DNA of 64,000 nt from Primulina eburnea (taxonomy: Eukaryota; Streptophyta; Magnoliopsida; Lamiales; Gesneriaceae): NCBI RefSeq assembly GCF_022965805.1, contig NC_133104.1, positions 21,971,308 through 22,035,307 on the forward strand, given 5' to 3'. The notes beneath the pieces were generated by a model that ran no database searches, had not been told where the DNA came from, and saw only the letters and a list, made by a program, of their open reading frames with translations. This document shows positions 21,795 to 31,790 of the stretch, piece after piece (positions within the stretch are counted from its first letter, which is position 1; every line of letters starts with the position of its first letter). The position numbers and the translations under genes were made by a program.

Positions 21795-22734
21795 TGATGC
21801 GAACACGGGTCGTCGAGCCCCAAGGAAAGCATGGGACCCTTTGCAGTTGCCGGAGGGACCAGTCACGAGGGGTCGATTAAAGAAGTTCAAGGAGGCACCA
21901 CAAGGAGTCATGAGTAGGCATGAAGGAGTCGTGACGCATGGGAGTGTGTTAGAAGACCAAAGGAATAGTATTCAAGTACTGATAGCATTGGCCAAGTCTG
22001 GACGGACCTGTACACGGACCTGCACACGGGGTCCTTGCTCTATACAACCTGAGGTGCCCATTGACAGTATCTACACGGACCCAACGACGGACCCAGGCAC
22101 GGGGTCCGTGCCCTATTACATTGGCGAAGACAGAGTCTACACGGACCCGTACGCGGAGGTGAGCACGGGGTCCGTGTCCATTGTTTCCAACTGAAGTCTG
22201 TTTACCGAGTGTACACGGACCCAGACACGGAGGTCTGCACGGGGTCCGTGCCTAGCATTTTTTTGCGCGAATTATTTCCTTCTTTAGAGTTTTATTTTGT
22301 TAGGTAACTAGATTCTAGTAATCTTTTTGATATGTAAACCATATTGGACGAAATTTTACACACAATACACATATTATTTTGAGTTTTATCAAACTTGTGG
22401 GAATTTTCTCTCAACTTTTCAAGGCTTTAGCTTTGTTAAATCAAATCAAACTTATCAAAGTTTATAACTTTGTGGCGTTTGTCGATCGTGCTTGTGCGGA
22501 TTGTCGTAGGCGTCGTTCTTCGAAGGTTCGTATCAAATTTCGATTTTTATCCTCGTGTTTATTTGTTGCTAAACTTTTATAGTTTAGAGGTGAATAACAC
22601 ATCAATTACTTGATTCAAAAGATCGTGAAAACACACGAGTCTTATTATCGTAATTAAATAGAGGGTGCGATTGCGTTTTAATCGTTTTTGCTATTTATTC
22701 GTGTCGAGATTCACATCAAGTCCCGACCTCATCA
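21795..22734 (+). repeat. Probable GypA 3' LTR (about 940 bp)
   Basis: The start is set by the purine tract (TGATGCG) and the end by CCTCATCA, after which unrelated sequence begins. The 5' LTR is outside the window, so the limits cannot be confirmed by comparison. Contains the palindrome array 22012..22250; the rest is AT-rich with no gene. Confidence 0.6.
22012..22250 (+). repeat. Four-unit ACACGGACC...GGTCCGTG inverted-repeat array of GypA
   Basis: Four units starting near 22013, 22073, 22138 and 22212 each carry ACACGGACC and, 20-30 nt later, CACGGGGTCCGTG, giving GGACCC/GGGTCC stems. The first three are translated at the end of pol (YTDP...GTGSV peptides); the fourth lies after the stop. 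Confidence 0.85.
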
Positions 22735-24285
22735 GTACCTACAACAATAAAGTCTAGTGAGTCTAAAGAATCAGCATGCATATATCATAAGTAACAAGTA
22801 ATAATAATAAAATTGCATGCAAGGTAAAAATATCATGAGTCTGTCGTAACATAAAAATATCATGTCATGAGTAATTATTATACGTGCATAACTGAACTGA
22901 AAATCATAAGTGAAATGTTGCTCGATAGAGCCCTGTCATGAAATAGCATATAATTACTTTTCTGTTGAGAATATGTTCTACGCTAGTGGCCCATAACGTG
23001 AAATGAATCGTCTGATCAGACTAAACCAAAGTATACTGGGCGGCAGAGATCTACCAATACATGAACATTAACTGAACCGGTCAGTGACCACCGGATGAAG
23101 TAATAATCCCATGATGAGCTGCAATCCCATGAACGTGAAGTGGCCACAAGCAATATCGCATATATCTCAAAACGAACATTTTATAACTTTATGCACGTAA
23201 TATAATTAAATGTCCTTTATCATTTTACCGAAAGGGTTGGATCGTTCCCAGGCTCGCTGCGACCTAAATATAACATGAAAAACATGCAACTAACTTAACT
23301 TGACCAAAACTTCGTCCTTGAACCCAAAACGAGACAATTACGCCCAATGACTTGGTGTTTAATTCATGACTCCGTGCCAACCCGAACCAACACCGAACCA
23401 TCATTTATTCATGATTAAAATGCACCTAAAATGATGAAATAATGCTCCAAAAATTTCAGTGCTTCGAAATTTTTGGAATAGAGGCCAAAAACATGAAACA
23501 CACTTTCGAGAGTCATTTTGGCACATTGCACCGTAAATTCTCGAGCGGCCAAAAACATGACCTTCCTAACTCGATGAGGTACTGTACAGTCCAAGGCCAT
23601 GGGCTAAAAGCCAACCAAGAACCCGAAACATACCTCTGAACCGCGGGTACAGTTGCTGTCAAAAATACAGGAGCTGTTGGTGCATTTCCTTGCGTCGTTT
23701 GAAAGGCTAATGGCCATTGGGGCTTGCACCACCAACCAGAGCCTTTTACCAACATCCTAGGGTGTGGTTTGAACCATGTCTAAGGGCCCTAGGCCAGCCA
23801 CAACTCAAACAACACCAGAGACAACTCGAAGCTCCCACCCGAGAACGCATATGCACGCGTGGGGTGTCTCGCTTGTTCTTGCTGTCACGGACCATTCCAG
23901 TGGCCATTTGATTGACCATGGCATGATCTAGACATCAATAGGTATGGTATGAACCATGGCTAAGGGCTAAAAAACCAACCAAGATCCATACCACCCCTAG
24001 AATTCAAAACATACACATGCAGCAAATGAAGGGATCGAAGGGGGTTTGTCTTGTTTTGTTTGGAAACCAATGCAACCATGGACCAAGCCTTGAAAGGCCG
24101 ACTTGGTCTCGTCTTAGACATGACAAGGAGATGTTCTAACCATGGCTATAGCCCTTAGGGCAGCCAAGATCAGAATCATTCCCCTTGACAGCAAAACCGA
24201 ATATTCGAACTCAAAAAGACTTTATGGAAGAGTTGCTGCATTTTCTCAATTCCAGCGGGCATGGGGCTTGAACTAATGGACCAAC
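22735..24285 (-). other. GypI: non-coding LTR-like remnant
   Basis: No gene is supported. It begins where GypA ends and shares a segment (CTAGTGAGTCTAAAGA and nearby) with GypH at 45778, suggesting that both are LTRs of related gypsy elements on the minus strand. GypA and Cop3 appear to have inserted into it. Identity is tentative. Confidence 0.4.
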
Positions 24286-24913
24286 TGAAAGGGGATCAGT
24301 TAAGGTGACCGAAATGCAAATGAAGCAACAAAATTTTCGATTTTTGAAGATAAACTTCGAGCACCTCTACTAATGTTAGCAAATACAATATAACACAATA
24401 GTGACATTCATAGTTTGTTAAGAAAGTACCTATCAATCTCAAATATTGATGTAATGGCTCCAACCAAGTTGTAAACAACTGGGCTCTTCAAGGCAAGACA
24501 AATCTACAAGCTCTCCTTGTCCTTCCTTCAAAATCAAGCCCAATACCAAACTTAAAAGATCCACCTTATACTTGCACTAGAAAATGTAGGATATTTTTCT
24601 TTGAGAAGAGAATTTTTTCTCCAAAAATTGAAGAAGAAAATTGAGAGAAAAATTGAAGAAAAAAACCCCTCAAAATTTCGGCCAAAGTGAGGGAGAGTGG
24701 GAGAGTGGAAGACTTTTCTTGGTCCCTGAAAAAGTTGAGTTAAGCATGTGCATGCCATGCCTTGGTTATACAAAAAGTTGTCTCCCAACTCTTCACCTGC
24801 CATGCATGCATTTTTATTTGATTTTTAACAATTAAAAATCCATAGACTTAATTTAATTATCATAAACAAATTGGAGACTAATTAAACATTACTTGAATTT
24901 ACTCAAGTCACTA
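24286..24913 (-). repeat. Cop3 copia LTR, left fragment
   Basis: It starts TGAAAGGGGATCAG, the reverse of the LTR end seen in Cop1 and Cop2, and follows the Cop2 LTR with clear divergence. There is no primer site to its left, so this is a 3' LTR or a solo LTR. It is cut at 24913 by GypC and continues at 44730. Confidence 0.85.
24909..24913. other. GypC target-site duplication, left copy (CACTA)
   Basis: CACTA here and at 44725..44729. The copia LTR reads across the junction when GypC and one copy are removed. Confidence 0.93.
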
Positions 24914-26947
24914 TGTGACACCCTGACCCGTTTTAAAAGAAAATAAACTCTAAAATGCGGAAGCTTTAAAATAAATGAACTTGGAGGATATATGATCTTT
25001 AAAAAATTTTGGCAAAGTTTCCCCATAAAAAGAACTCATAACCTACTTAAGAAATAAAACCAAAACACAATAGAATTATCACAACTAAACATAACAATAT
25101 ACACATTCAAAAGTAGAACCTGTGATTACCAAAATATTTGAAACGAGTTAAACTCCCCAAAATATACCAAATGCTTTACAACAAAATATAATAGTCAACT
25201 TCCATCAACACGAAACAAAATACTTTCTTATCCATCCATAACCAAAATAATCCTTCACCCTTCCTCCAAGCTTGGCACATTTCCTTCTTCTGTCTTGACA
25301 CCACGCTGTATCAATCCCGTTTACCTGCATCTGCATCTCATGAACATAACTGAAATGAGTTATAAAACTCAGCAAGTAGACCTTTAAATAACAAATACAT
25401 ATATCATAGTGCAATGGAAGAATCCGTATCATTTCTTTACCGCGATATGCCATCAATCAATAAAATACATACATAACAATTATAAGATGGCATCTATAGC
25501 ACAATTCATTTCTTTTCATTTGTATGGCATTGATAGGTCATCAATCAATGGTACACATGTACGTCTCAGTCAAAATCAGTCACAGTACATGTCATTATGT
25601 TGATCAACTTCAGTCAAGTGGGTTTAGAATTACCATAGGTAACACCACAATACCATATAACCATCAAGCCATAAAAAAAACATTCATTGAAACATTTAAT
25701 CAAACATGTGGTGTGCGTGCTAAAACTTTAGCTCCTTTACTTTGCCATTTGGCTTCAATTCCATTTCTTTTGAACATATCAATACATACCATATATATAA
25801 TCAATGATTTAAAGGAGCTAACATCATTTAAAACACCATTTATCATATACATAGTTCATAAGATGCATTCAAAGGAAAAGTCTACTTACAACCCAATACA
25901 AAAGTGCTTGCTAAGTCTTGAGGGATTCCTACAACACAATATCAATAATAATACCATCAACAACTCAATAATCAACTAACCAAAGCAATAAACCCATAAA
26001 ATCAACACACGTATAAGTTCCATAATTTCCCCAACACTAAAATCCAACAATAACTAAAGCCACAAGCTTACCTTATCTCCTTGGACCCATAATAAACTTC
26101 TTCTCACTTCAATTATCCAACTACAAGCTTGAATCAAAGGTATCCAAAGAAGAAAATGAGAAACCCTATCTTCCAAGTCGATGGAGAGAAAAGAAGGAGA
26201 AGGGAAATGAGTAAAAATTGTGTCACATTCGATTTTATGCCTTCCCAAACACCAAAACACGCTTTTCTAACTGTACAGGGCGCTGGGGCGGTCAAGTTTT
26301 ACCGCCCTAGCGCGGACCTTACTGCCAAAACCCAAAATTTCAGAGCCAGGGGCGCTGGGGCGGTCAAACATTACCGCCCTAGCGCGGTACCTGCTGTCTC
26401 GGCGCATACTCTGCGCACTGCTGCCTCAAAGATCGCCTCCGAAACGCCTCTTCCCGTCATAATTTGGAAAAAATGGTAAACTACAAAGTTGTATCTCTAT
26501 GTCTTTTCTTGATTCTCTCCAAATTTCAGATCATTTGGAGGTCTGAGTAAAACGTTATGCTAAATCTCCCAACATGTGCCACTGGAAGAACGACGAAACA
26601 CACGACACACTTCGGGGCGCTTTTGGCCTATCTTCCACAATGATTTGAACAAAACGCAAAACGTCAAAGTTATAGCCTTATGTCTTATCTTTCTAATGAA
26701 AGTAGCCTCACATCAATTGGATCAATATACAAAACATTAGGCTAAAAATCACAACTACTGCCACATTTTCATACCGTTAAAGCACTTCCATTACCTATTT
26801 AACTCAAATTCAACCTTCTATTCTACCCATTCATATCTATTCCATTCTATAACATTCATTACCATTAATATCATAATGTAAAGCCATAAACAATCACAGT
26901 AAAATACCGTAATTCAAAATAAAAGAATTGAATGATCGGCTATTACA
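24914..26947 (-). repeat. GypC 3' LTR
   Basis: In element direction it begins TGTAATAGCCGATC and ends CAGGGTGTCACA. It contains the inverted-repeat array at 26278..26389 and a TATA-like GGCATAAAATC (about 26230..26240). No gene is supported. Confidence 0.94.
26278..26389 (-). repeat. Two paired GCGCTGGGGCGGT / ACCGCCCTAGCGC inverted repeats, GypC 3' LTR
   Basis: The arm GGCGCTGGGGCGGT is followed after 7-8 nt by ACCGCCCTAGCGCGG, and the pair is repeated. In element direction the array is in U3, about 40 nt before the TATA-like box. Same array in the 5' LTR (44056..44168). Confidence 0.88.
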
Positions 26948-26961
26948 ATTCTCCTCCCCTT
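26948..26961 (-). other. GypC polypurine tract
   Basis: In element direction AAGGGGAGGAGAAT, directly before the 3' LTR. Confidence 0.85.
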
Positions 26962-26965
26962 ATAA

Positions 26966-26985
26966 AAATTTCGTCCCCGAAATTT
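26966..26985 (-). other. Pre-polypurine hairpin of GypC
   Basis: In element direction AAATTTCG-GGGA-CGAAATTT, an 8-bp perfect stem with a GGGA loop, about 5 nt before the purine tract. Confidence 0.8.
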
Positions 26986-26988
26986 ACC

Positions 26989-28409
26989 TCAAGACGTAAA
27001 CAATTCAGGATAACGTTGCTTCATTTCTTCCTCGGGTTCCCATGTTGCTTCTTCGATGATATGATTACTCCATAACACCTTCACGATCCCAATTTCTTTG
27101 TTTCTAAGCACTTTAACCTTTCGATCCATTATTTGCACTGGCCGTTCATGATAACTCAAATTTGGCATTAAGTCTAGTGGTTCGTGACGAAGTACATGAA
27201 TTGGATTCGACACATATTTACGAAACATTGAGACATAAAATACATTATGTACTTTATCCAAATCCGGAGGCAAAGCCAATCGATAAGCTCGCTCACCAAT
27301 CCTATCAAGAATCTCGAAAGGTCCAATAAAACGAGGACTCAACTTCGCTTTCTTCCCAAATCTCATAACTCCCTTGAGATGAGCTATCTTAACAAACACG
27401 TGATCACCTACCTCGAAAGCCAAAGGTCTTCTTCGAACATCTTCATAGCTTTTCTGTCGAGATTGCGCAGCTTTCATTCTTTCTCGAATCAATGCTACAA
27501 CATCAACCATTTGCTGAACTAACTCTGGTCCTAACATCTTTCTTTCACCTACTTCATCCCAAAACAAAGGGAACGACACTTTCTCCCATACAAAGCTTCA
27601 TAAGGTGCCATGCCAATCGAGAACTGATAGCTGTTATTATATGTGAATTCCACAAGAGGCAGCTTCAAATCCCAACTTCCAGGAAAATCAATAATGCAAG
27701 CTCTTAACATGTCCTCAAGAATCTGAATAACTCGTTCTGATTGTCCGTCGCTCTGAGGATGATAAGCTGTACTGAAGACCAACTTTGTACCCAAAGCTCT
27801 ATGTAAACTCTTCCAAAATTCAGATGTAAATCTTGGATCACGATCAGAAACAATTGACACTGGTATCCCATGAAGTCTAACAATATCTTGAACATAAGCA
27901 TCGGCATACTGATTCATCGAATAAGTAGTCTTGACAGGAAGAAAATGCGATGACTTGGTCAAACGATCAACAATGACCCAAATCGAATTATAACCTTTCT
28001 GCGTCCTTGGAAGTCCGACAACAAAGTCCATTGTGATATGTTCCCATTTCCACTGAGGTATCGGCAATGACCGCAACAATCCTGCAGGTCTTTGGTGCTC
28101 AATCTTAACCTGCTGACATGTTAGGCATTCAGAAATATACAATGCAATATCCTTCTTCATACCTGGCCACCAGAAAAGTCGACGAAGATCTTGGTACATC
28201 TTGGTATTACCTGGATGAATCGAATATGGTGCGGTATGCACCTCAATCAAAATATCTCGTCGAATATCATCACCGATAGGAACACATATTCGACCTCTGA
28301 AGGTCATCAACCCATCACTATTTAAACCAAACTCAGAATTTCCTTTTTGCTCAGCCTTAGATCTCATTTCCAACAATTTCTTATCATGCTGTTGTCCAAC
28401 TTTAATCAT
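26989..28409 (-). pseudogene. GypC integrase with chromodomain-like tail, frameshifted
   Basis: The zinc domain shows HTAPYSIHPGNTKMYQDL and CLTCQQVK, so its His and Cys residues are intact. The core has TMDFVVGLPRTQKG, IVSDRDPRFTS and QSDGQSERVIQILE, giving the D,D,E triad. A frameshift near 27580 (at CRSP/LFWDEV) separates the C-terminal part, which has FYVSMFRKYV and ends VLWSNHIIEEATWEPEEE, a chromodomain-like tail. A further frameshift near 28410 separates this frame from RNase H. Otherwise well preserved. Confidence 0.9.
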
Positions 28410-28410
28410 G

Positions 28411-29262
28411 TCATTTCAAAGTAGGGCAAATCACCAAAGCTGAAAGTCGAGCTACCGTACCTTTCTCGACCAAGGCGATCTCATTACTTTGCAAGTCCAA
28501 CAATAAAGGTTTTTGAATCATAGAACTCAACACAACTCGTGATTTCCGACTCAGTGCATCTGCAACTACATTCGCTTTCCCAGGGTGGTAACTGATAGTG
28601 CAATCATAATCCTTAACAAGTTCCAAACATCTCCTCTGACGCATGTTCAATTCCTTCTGAGTAAACAGATATTTAAGGCTTTTATGATCTGAGAAAATCT
28701 CACACTTTACTCCATACAAATAATGCCGCCATATCTTCAAAGCGAATACCACAGCTGCCAACTCAAGATCGTGAGTCAGATAATTCTTTTCATAATCCTT
28801 TAGCTGACGGAAAGCATAAGCAATTACCTTACCACGCTGCATCAATACAGCACCAAGTCCTTTCTTAGAAGCATCAGTGAACACTACAAAGTCTTCAACT
28901 CCTTCAGGAAGTGACAACACTGGAGCCGATGTCAATTTATCCTTCAACTCTTGAAAACTTTGTTGACACTCATTTGTCCATTCAAATTTAACTGTCTTTC
29001 TTGTCAATGTGGTCAACGGCAGGGCTATCTTTGAGAAATCAGCGATGAAACGACGATAGTAACCTGCTAAACCAAGAAAACTTCGTATCTCAGCCACTGT
29101 CATAGGAATAGGCCACTTCTTCACTGATTCTATCTTTGTTGGATCCACGGTAATTCCATCTTTAGAAACAATATGGCCTAGAAAAGTCACTTGGTCCAAC
29201 CAAAACTCGCACTTCTTTAACATAGCATATAACTGATTATCCCTCAATTGCTGCAGCACAGC
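28411..29262 (-). pseudogene. GypC RT C-terminus and RNase H, cut by GypE
   Basis: It starts inside RT ([28 protein letters not shown]) at the GypE insertion and continues through [14 protein letters not shown] into RNase [25 protein letters not shown] and [10 protein letters not shown]. Two conserved residues differ (YAFRQL for YASRQL, NYLTHD for YPTHD). It ends at a stop at 28411, where the frame shifts into integrase. The other half of RT is at 32917..33600; across GypE the frame is unchanged, since GypE plus one TSD is 3654 nt. Confidence 0.9.
29258..29262. other. GypE target-site duplication, left copy (ACAGC)
   Basis: ACAGC here and at 32912..32916. Removing GypE and one copy gives an uninterrupted RT frame reading HLRAVLQQ. 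Confidence 0.95.
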
Positions 29263-30691
29263 TGTAGTGACCCGTTCCAGAATCACCTACTAATCAAGAA
29301 CTAAGCATGCGATTAACTTAATTAAAAACAATCAGAAATAAAGGCGGAAAACTGTCACCAAAAGATAGTTATACAACCCAATCGAAAATCCAGGACAACT
29401 CAACTAAAATGAAATATACGGTACAACCATATCGAATCAAAAAGATACCGAAGAACTAAACCAACCAGCTACTCAACGTCCTCCTCCTCCTCCTCCTGAG
29501 CTGTCCAACCTGAGGCCTGCCCCGTGGGAATGGGGTGTCCAAGATAAACAAAACCGAGGACATGAGCGATAAGAACGCCCAGTACAAAAGCATGAGTATA
29601 CAAACCTATATGAAATGCACATGCTATGATATGATACCAGGGTAGTCAAGAAACAGGAGTAACAAAGGATCTCAATATGCTCAGTCTAGAGGCGCCAAGT
29701 GGATAGTGCCGCGCGGTACTCCTCTGGGTCACTGCATCCACTACAAGAACAGACGTGGACCTAAAATGTCCCGGATCACCGAAGCCCTCCGAACCCGTCG
29801 GCCACTGTGTACTCTCGGTGTCCATGCGTCCACAACACAAGACAGGGCTGAGCGGCCCCACAAGATATAGCTTATCTCGAAAGAGATACAGCTCAACAGT
29901 AAAGGCTATCTCGAAGGAGATACGGCTCAACATGAAATGCAACATGCATCATACAGCGTGACATAATAGCATGCATCATATGACATATATCAATACACCA
30001 CATAATCATGCAACACATATAAGAATGTATACTCGACCAGGATATCTCGGATAGTACTTTCGTACCTCTATCACTGCAATCCTAATCCACTGGAAAACCA
30101 GACAAACAGGTCTATTCCAAGCCTATTCATCAAGTGAAAACCATCACTAAAACTTATCTACCAGACTTAACTAGATAATCCTGAAATAATAATGATACAA
30201 TTCCAAACCTTCGTCCGTCGCTAGCCCGCTGATGCCGCTAGCTCCCAACTAGAGCACAGCTCCGCTACAAAGCCAGTAGCTCCCTGCTAGTGCCTGAACC
30301 TCGGGAAAGACTAGAAACCTCTCAGAAACGACTAAAACGCTCTGGAACGCTCTGAAATGGCGAGTAAGAAATGAAGCCTCGCGCCTCTATTTATAGCCAA
30401 TGTTCGGACGATCCGATCCACTTCGGAAGCTCCGATCCGGTACACTTCGGACGATCCGAACCCACTTCGGACGATCCGAACCTTGCATGTGTTCTACGTG
30501 TCCAGCCACCTGTCTCGGACGATCCGAACCCTTGCTCGGACGATCCGAATTCTGCATGTCTGCCACGGGTCCAGCCACCTGGCTCGGACGATCCGACATC
30601 TGGCTCGGACGATCCGAACCATGATCGGACGATCCGAACCCGGTTCGGTCCTTCCGATCCCACCGAAAAATAATTAATCCAATAATTAACT
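29263..30691 (-). repeat. GypE left arm: inverted LTR lacking its U3 tip
   Basis: Reverse complement of 31483..32911, almost identical. Homology stops at 30691 and pol sequence starts at 30692 with no purine tract between. Includes the palindrome array at 30403..30658. No gene is supported. Confidence 0.93.
30403..30658 (-). repeat. Array of ten TTCGGA-NNN-TCCGAA inverted repeats, GypE left arm
   Basis: Ten units of the form TTCGGACGATCCGAA (6-bp arms, 3-nt spacer), most exact. Two larger blocks repeat a GTGGCTGGAC linker between units. Mirror of the array at 31517..31772. Confidence 0.92.
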
Positions 30692-31296
30692 GAATGGTGT
30701 ATGGGCGACGTTGTCGTACTCCATTATTCTGGGACGAAGTTGGGGAACGACATGTTGAGGGACCGGAGTTAGTCCAGCAGGCTATTGATAAGGTTGCAGT
30801 AATCAAGAAACGGATTAAGATCGCTCAGGATCGACAGGCTAGTTAGGCGAACACCAAGCGGCGACCTCTTTATTTTCAGCCAGGTGAGAAAGTGTTTCTC
30901 CGAGTTTCGCCTTTTCGCAGGATTTTGAGATTTGGTCTCAAGGGTAAGCTGTCTCCGAGATTTATTGGTCCATTTGAAATATTGGAAAGCGTGGGAGATT
31001 TGGCTTACAGACTTGCATTGCCGCCATACCTATCAAGTATTCATGATGTATTCCACGTATCTTTGTTGAGACGATACGTAGCAGATGAGTCTCACATCTT
31101 GCATCCCTCTGAAGTTCAACTAAATTCGGATTTGTCTTACGTGGAACGACCAGTGCGGATTCTCGATCGCAAAGACAAGGTATTGCGGAATAAGATCATT
31201 CCTCTTGTCTTAGTTCAGTGGCAGCGCAGAGGCACTGAAGAAGCCACTTGGGAGCTAGAGAGTCGTATGCGTTCGGAGCATCCAGAGCTCTTTTGA
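30692..31296 (+). pseudogene. GypE pol fragment: integrase C-terminus with chromodomain-like tail
   Basis: Only the end of integrase is present. It starts abruptly at the junction with the inverted LTR (GRRCRTPLFWDEVG), runs through RIKIAQDRQAS, a TAG stop at 30844..30846 (relatives have Tyr), then FLRVSPFRRILRFG, FHVSLLRRYVADE and VQWQRRGTEEATWELE, the chromodomain-like tail, and ends at a natural stop after HPELF. Gag, protease, RT, RNase H and the integrase core are absent. It cannot support its own movement. Confidence 0.92.
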
Positions 31297-31447
31297 GTTG
31301 TACTGTAGTTGTACTATGGATGTGTGTGTGTGTTTTCCGCTGTAATCCAAAGATCAGTTGTGTTCAACAACAATTGAGATATAATAACAATGTTGTTACT
31401 CCTTTTTGTTCATCCTATAAACCTGATTTCGAGGACGAAATCTTTTT
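31297..31447 (+). other. GypE 3' untranslated segment with pre-polypurine hairpin
   Basis: About 150 nt between pol stop and purine tract. At 31425..31442 it carries GATTTCG-AGGA-CGAAATC, a 7-bp stem with AGGA loop, 5 nt before the purine tract. No other feature seen. Confidence 0.78.
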
Positions 31448-31460
31448 AAGGGGGGGAGAA
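31448..31460 (+). other. GypE polypurine tract
   Basis: AAGGGGGGGAGAA directly before the forward LTR, showing that this LTR is a normal 3' LTR. Confidence 0.9.
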
Positions 31461-31516
31461 TGTAGTATCCCGATTCCTAATTTGAGTTAATTATTGGATA
31501 ATTATTTTTCGGTGGG

Positions 31517-31772
31517 ATCGGAAGGACCGAACCGGGTTCGGATCGTCCGATCATGGTTCGGATCGTCCGAGCCAGATGTCGGATCGTCCGAGCCAGGTGG
31601 CTGGACCCGTGGCAGACATGCAGAATTCGGATCGTCCGAGCAAGGGTTCGGATCGTCCGAGACAGGTGGCTGGACACGTAGAACGCATGCAAGGTTCGGA
31701 TCGTCCGAAGTGGGTTCGGATCGTCCGAAGTGTACCGGATCGGAGCTTCCGAAGTGGATCGGATCGTCCGAA
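31517..31772 (+). repeat. Array of ten TTCGGA-NNN-TCCGAA inverted repeats, GypE right arm
   Basis: Units such as TTCGGATCGTCCGAA, ending about 7 nt before the TATA box. The short peptides translated from it on either strand are by-products of the repeat. Confidence 0.92.
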
Positions 31773-31778
31773 CATTGG

Positions 31779-31790
31779 CTATAAATAGAG
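31779..31790 (+). promoter_or_regulatory. TATA box of the GypE LTR
   Basis: CTATAAATAGAG, a near-perfect plant TATA box just downstream of the palindrome array. The mirrored copy lies near 30384..30395 in the left arm and points the other way. Confidence 0.75.

Larger units (their letters stand above)
20702..22194 (+). pseudogene. GypA integrase and pol C-terminus
   Basis: Continuation of GypA pol after GypB. It opens with the zinc domain (histidines before LMGHFG; cysteines in [11 protein letters not shown]), then the core [22 protein letters not shown] and [13 protein letters not shown] with the catalytic Asp and Glu. The C-terminal part reads [11 protein letters not shown] and [15 protein letters not shown]. 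About ten residues are missing before [11 protein letters not shown], where relatives have a GDWVW-type block, so there is an in-frame deletion. The open frame runs past the purine tract into the likely 3' LTR and ends at 22194. This half is open, but the protein cannot be made because GypB and upstream stops break pol. Confidence 0.88.
8780..22734 (+). mobile_element. GypA: Ty3/gypsy retrotransposon, CRM-like, split by GypB and Cop1
   Basis: The order gag, protease, RT, RNase H, integrase is that of gypsy. The 5' LTR and gag start lie left of Cop1, outside the window. Pol is interrupted after 11962 by GypB and resumes at 20702; removing GypB and one TTGTG copy restores one open frame across the junction. 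The protease (DGGS), the Lys/Glu-rich linker before RT and a pol C-terminus that appears to run into the 3' LTR fit the CRM-like chromovirus branch; this clade call is from memory of the family. Several frameshifts and stops make it inactive. Confidence 0.88.

Noticed and set aside
30371..30673. Open frame encoding a repeated SDDPN-type peptide, mirrored at 31502..31804
   Set aside because: It is the palindrome array read as codons; both strands are open for the same reason, and it lies in U3.
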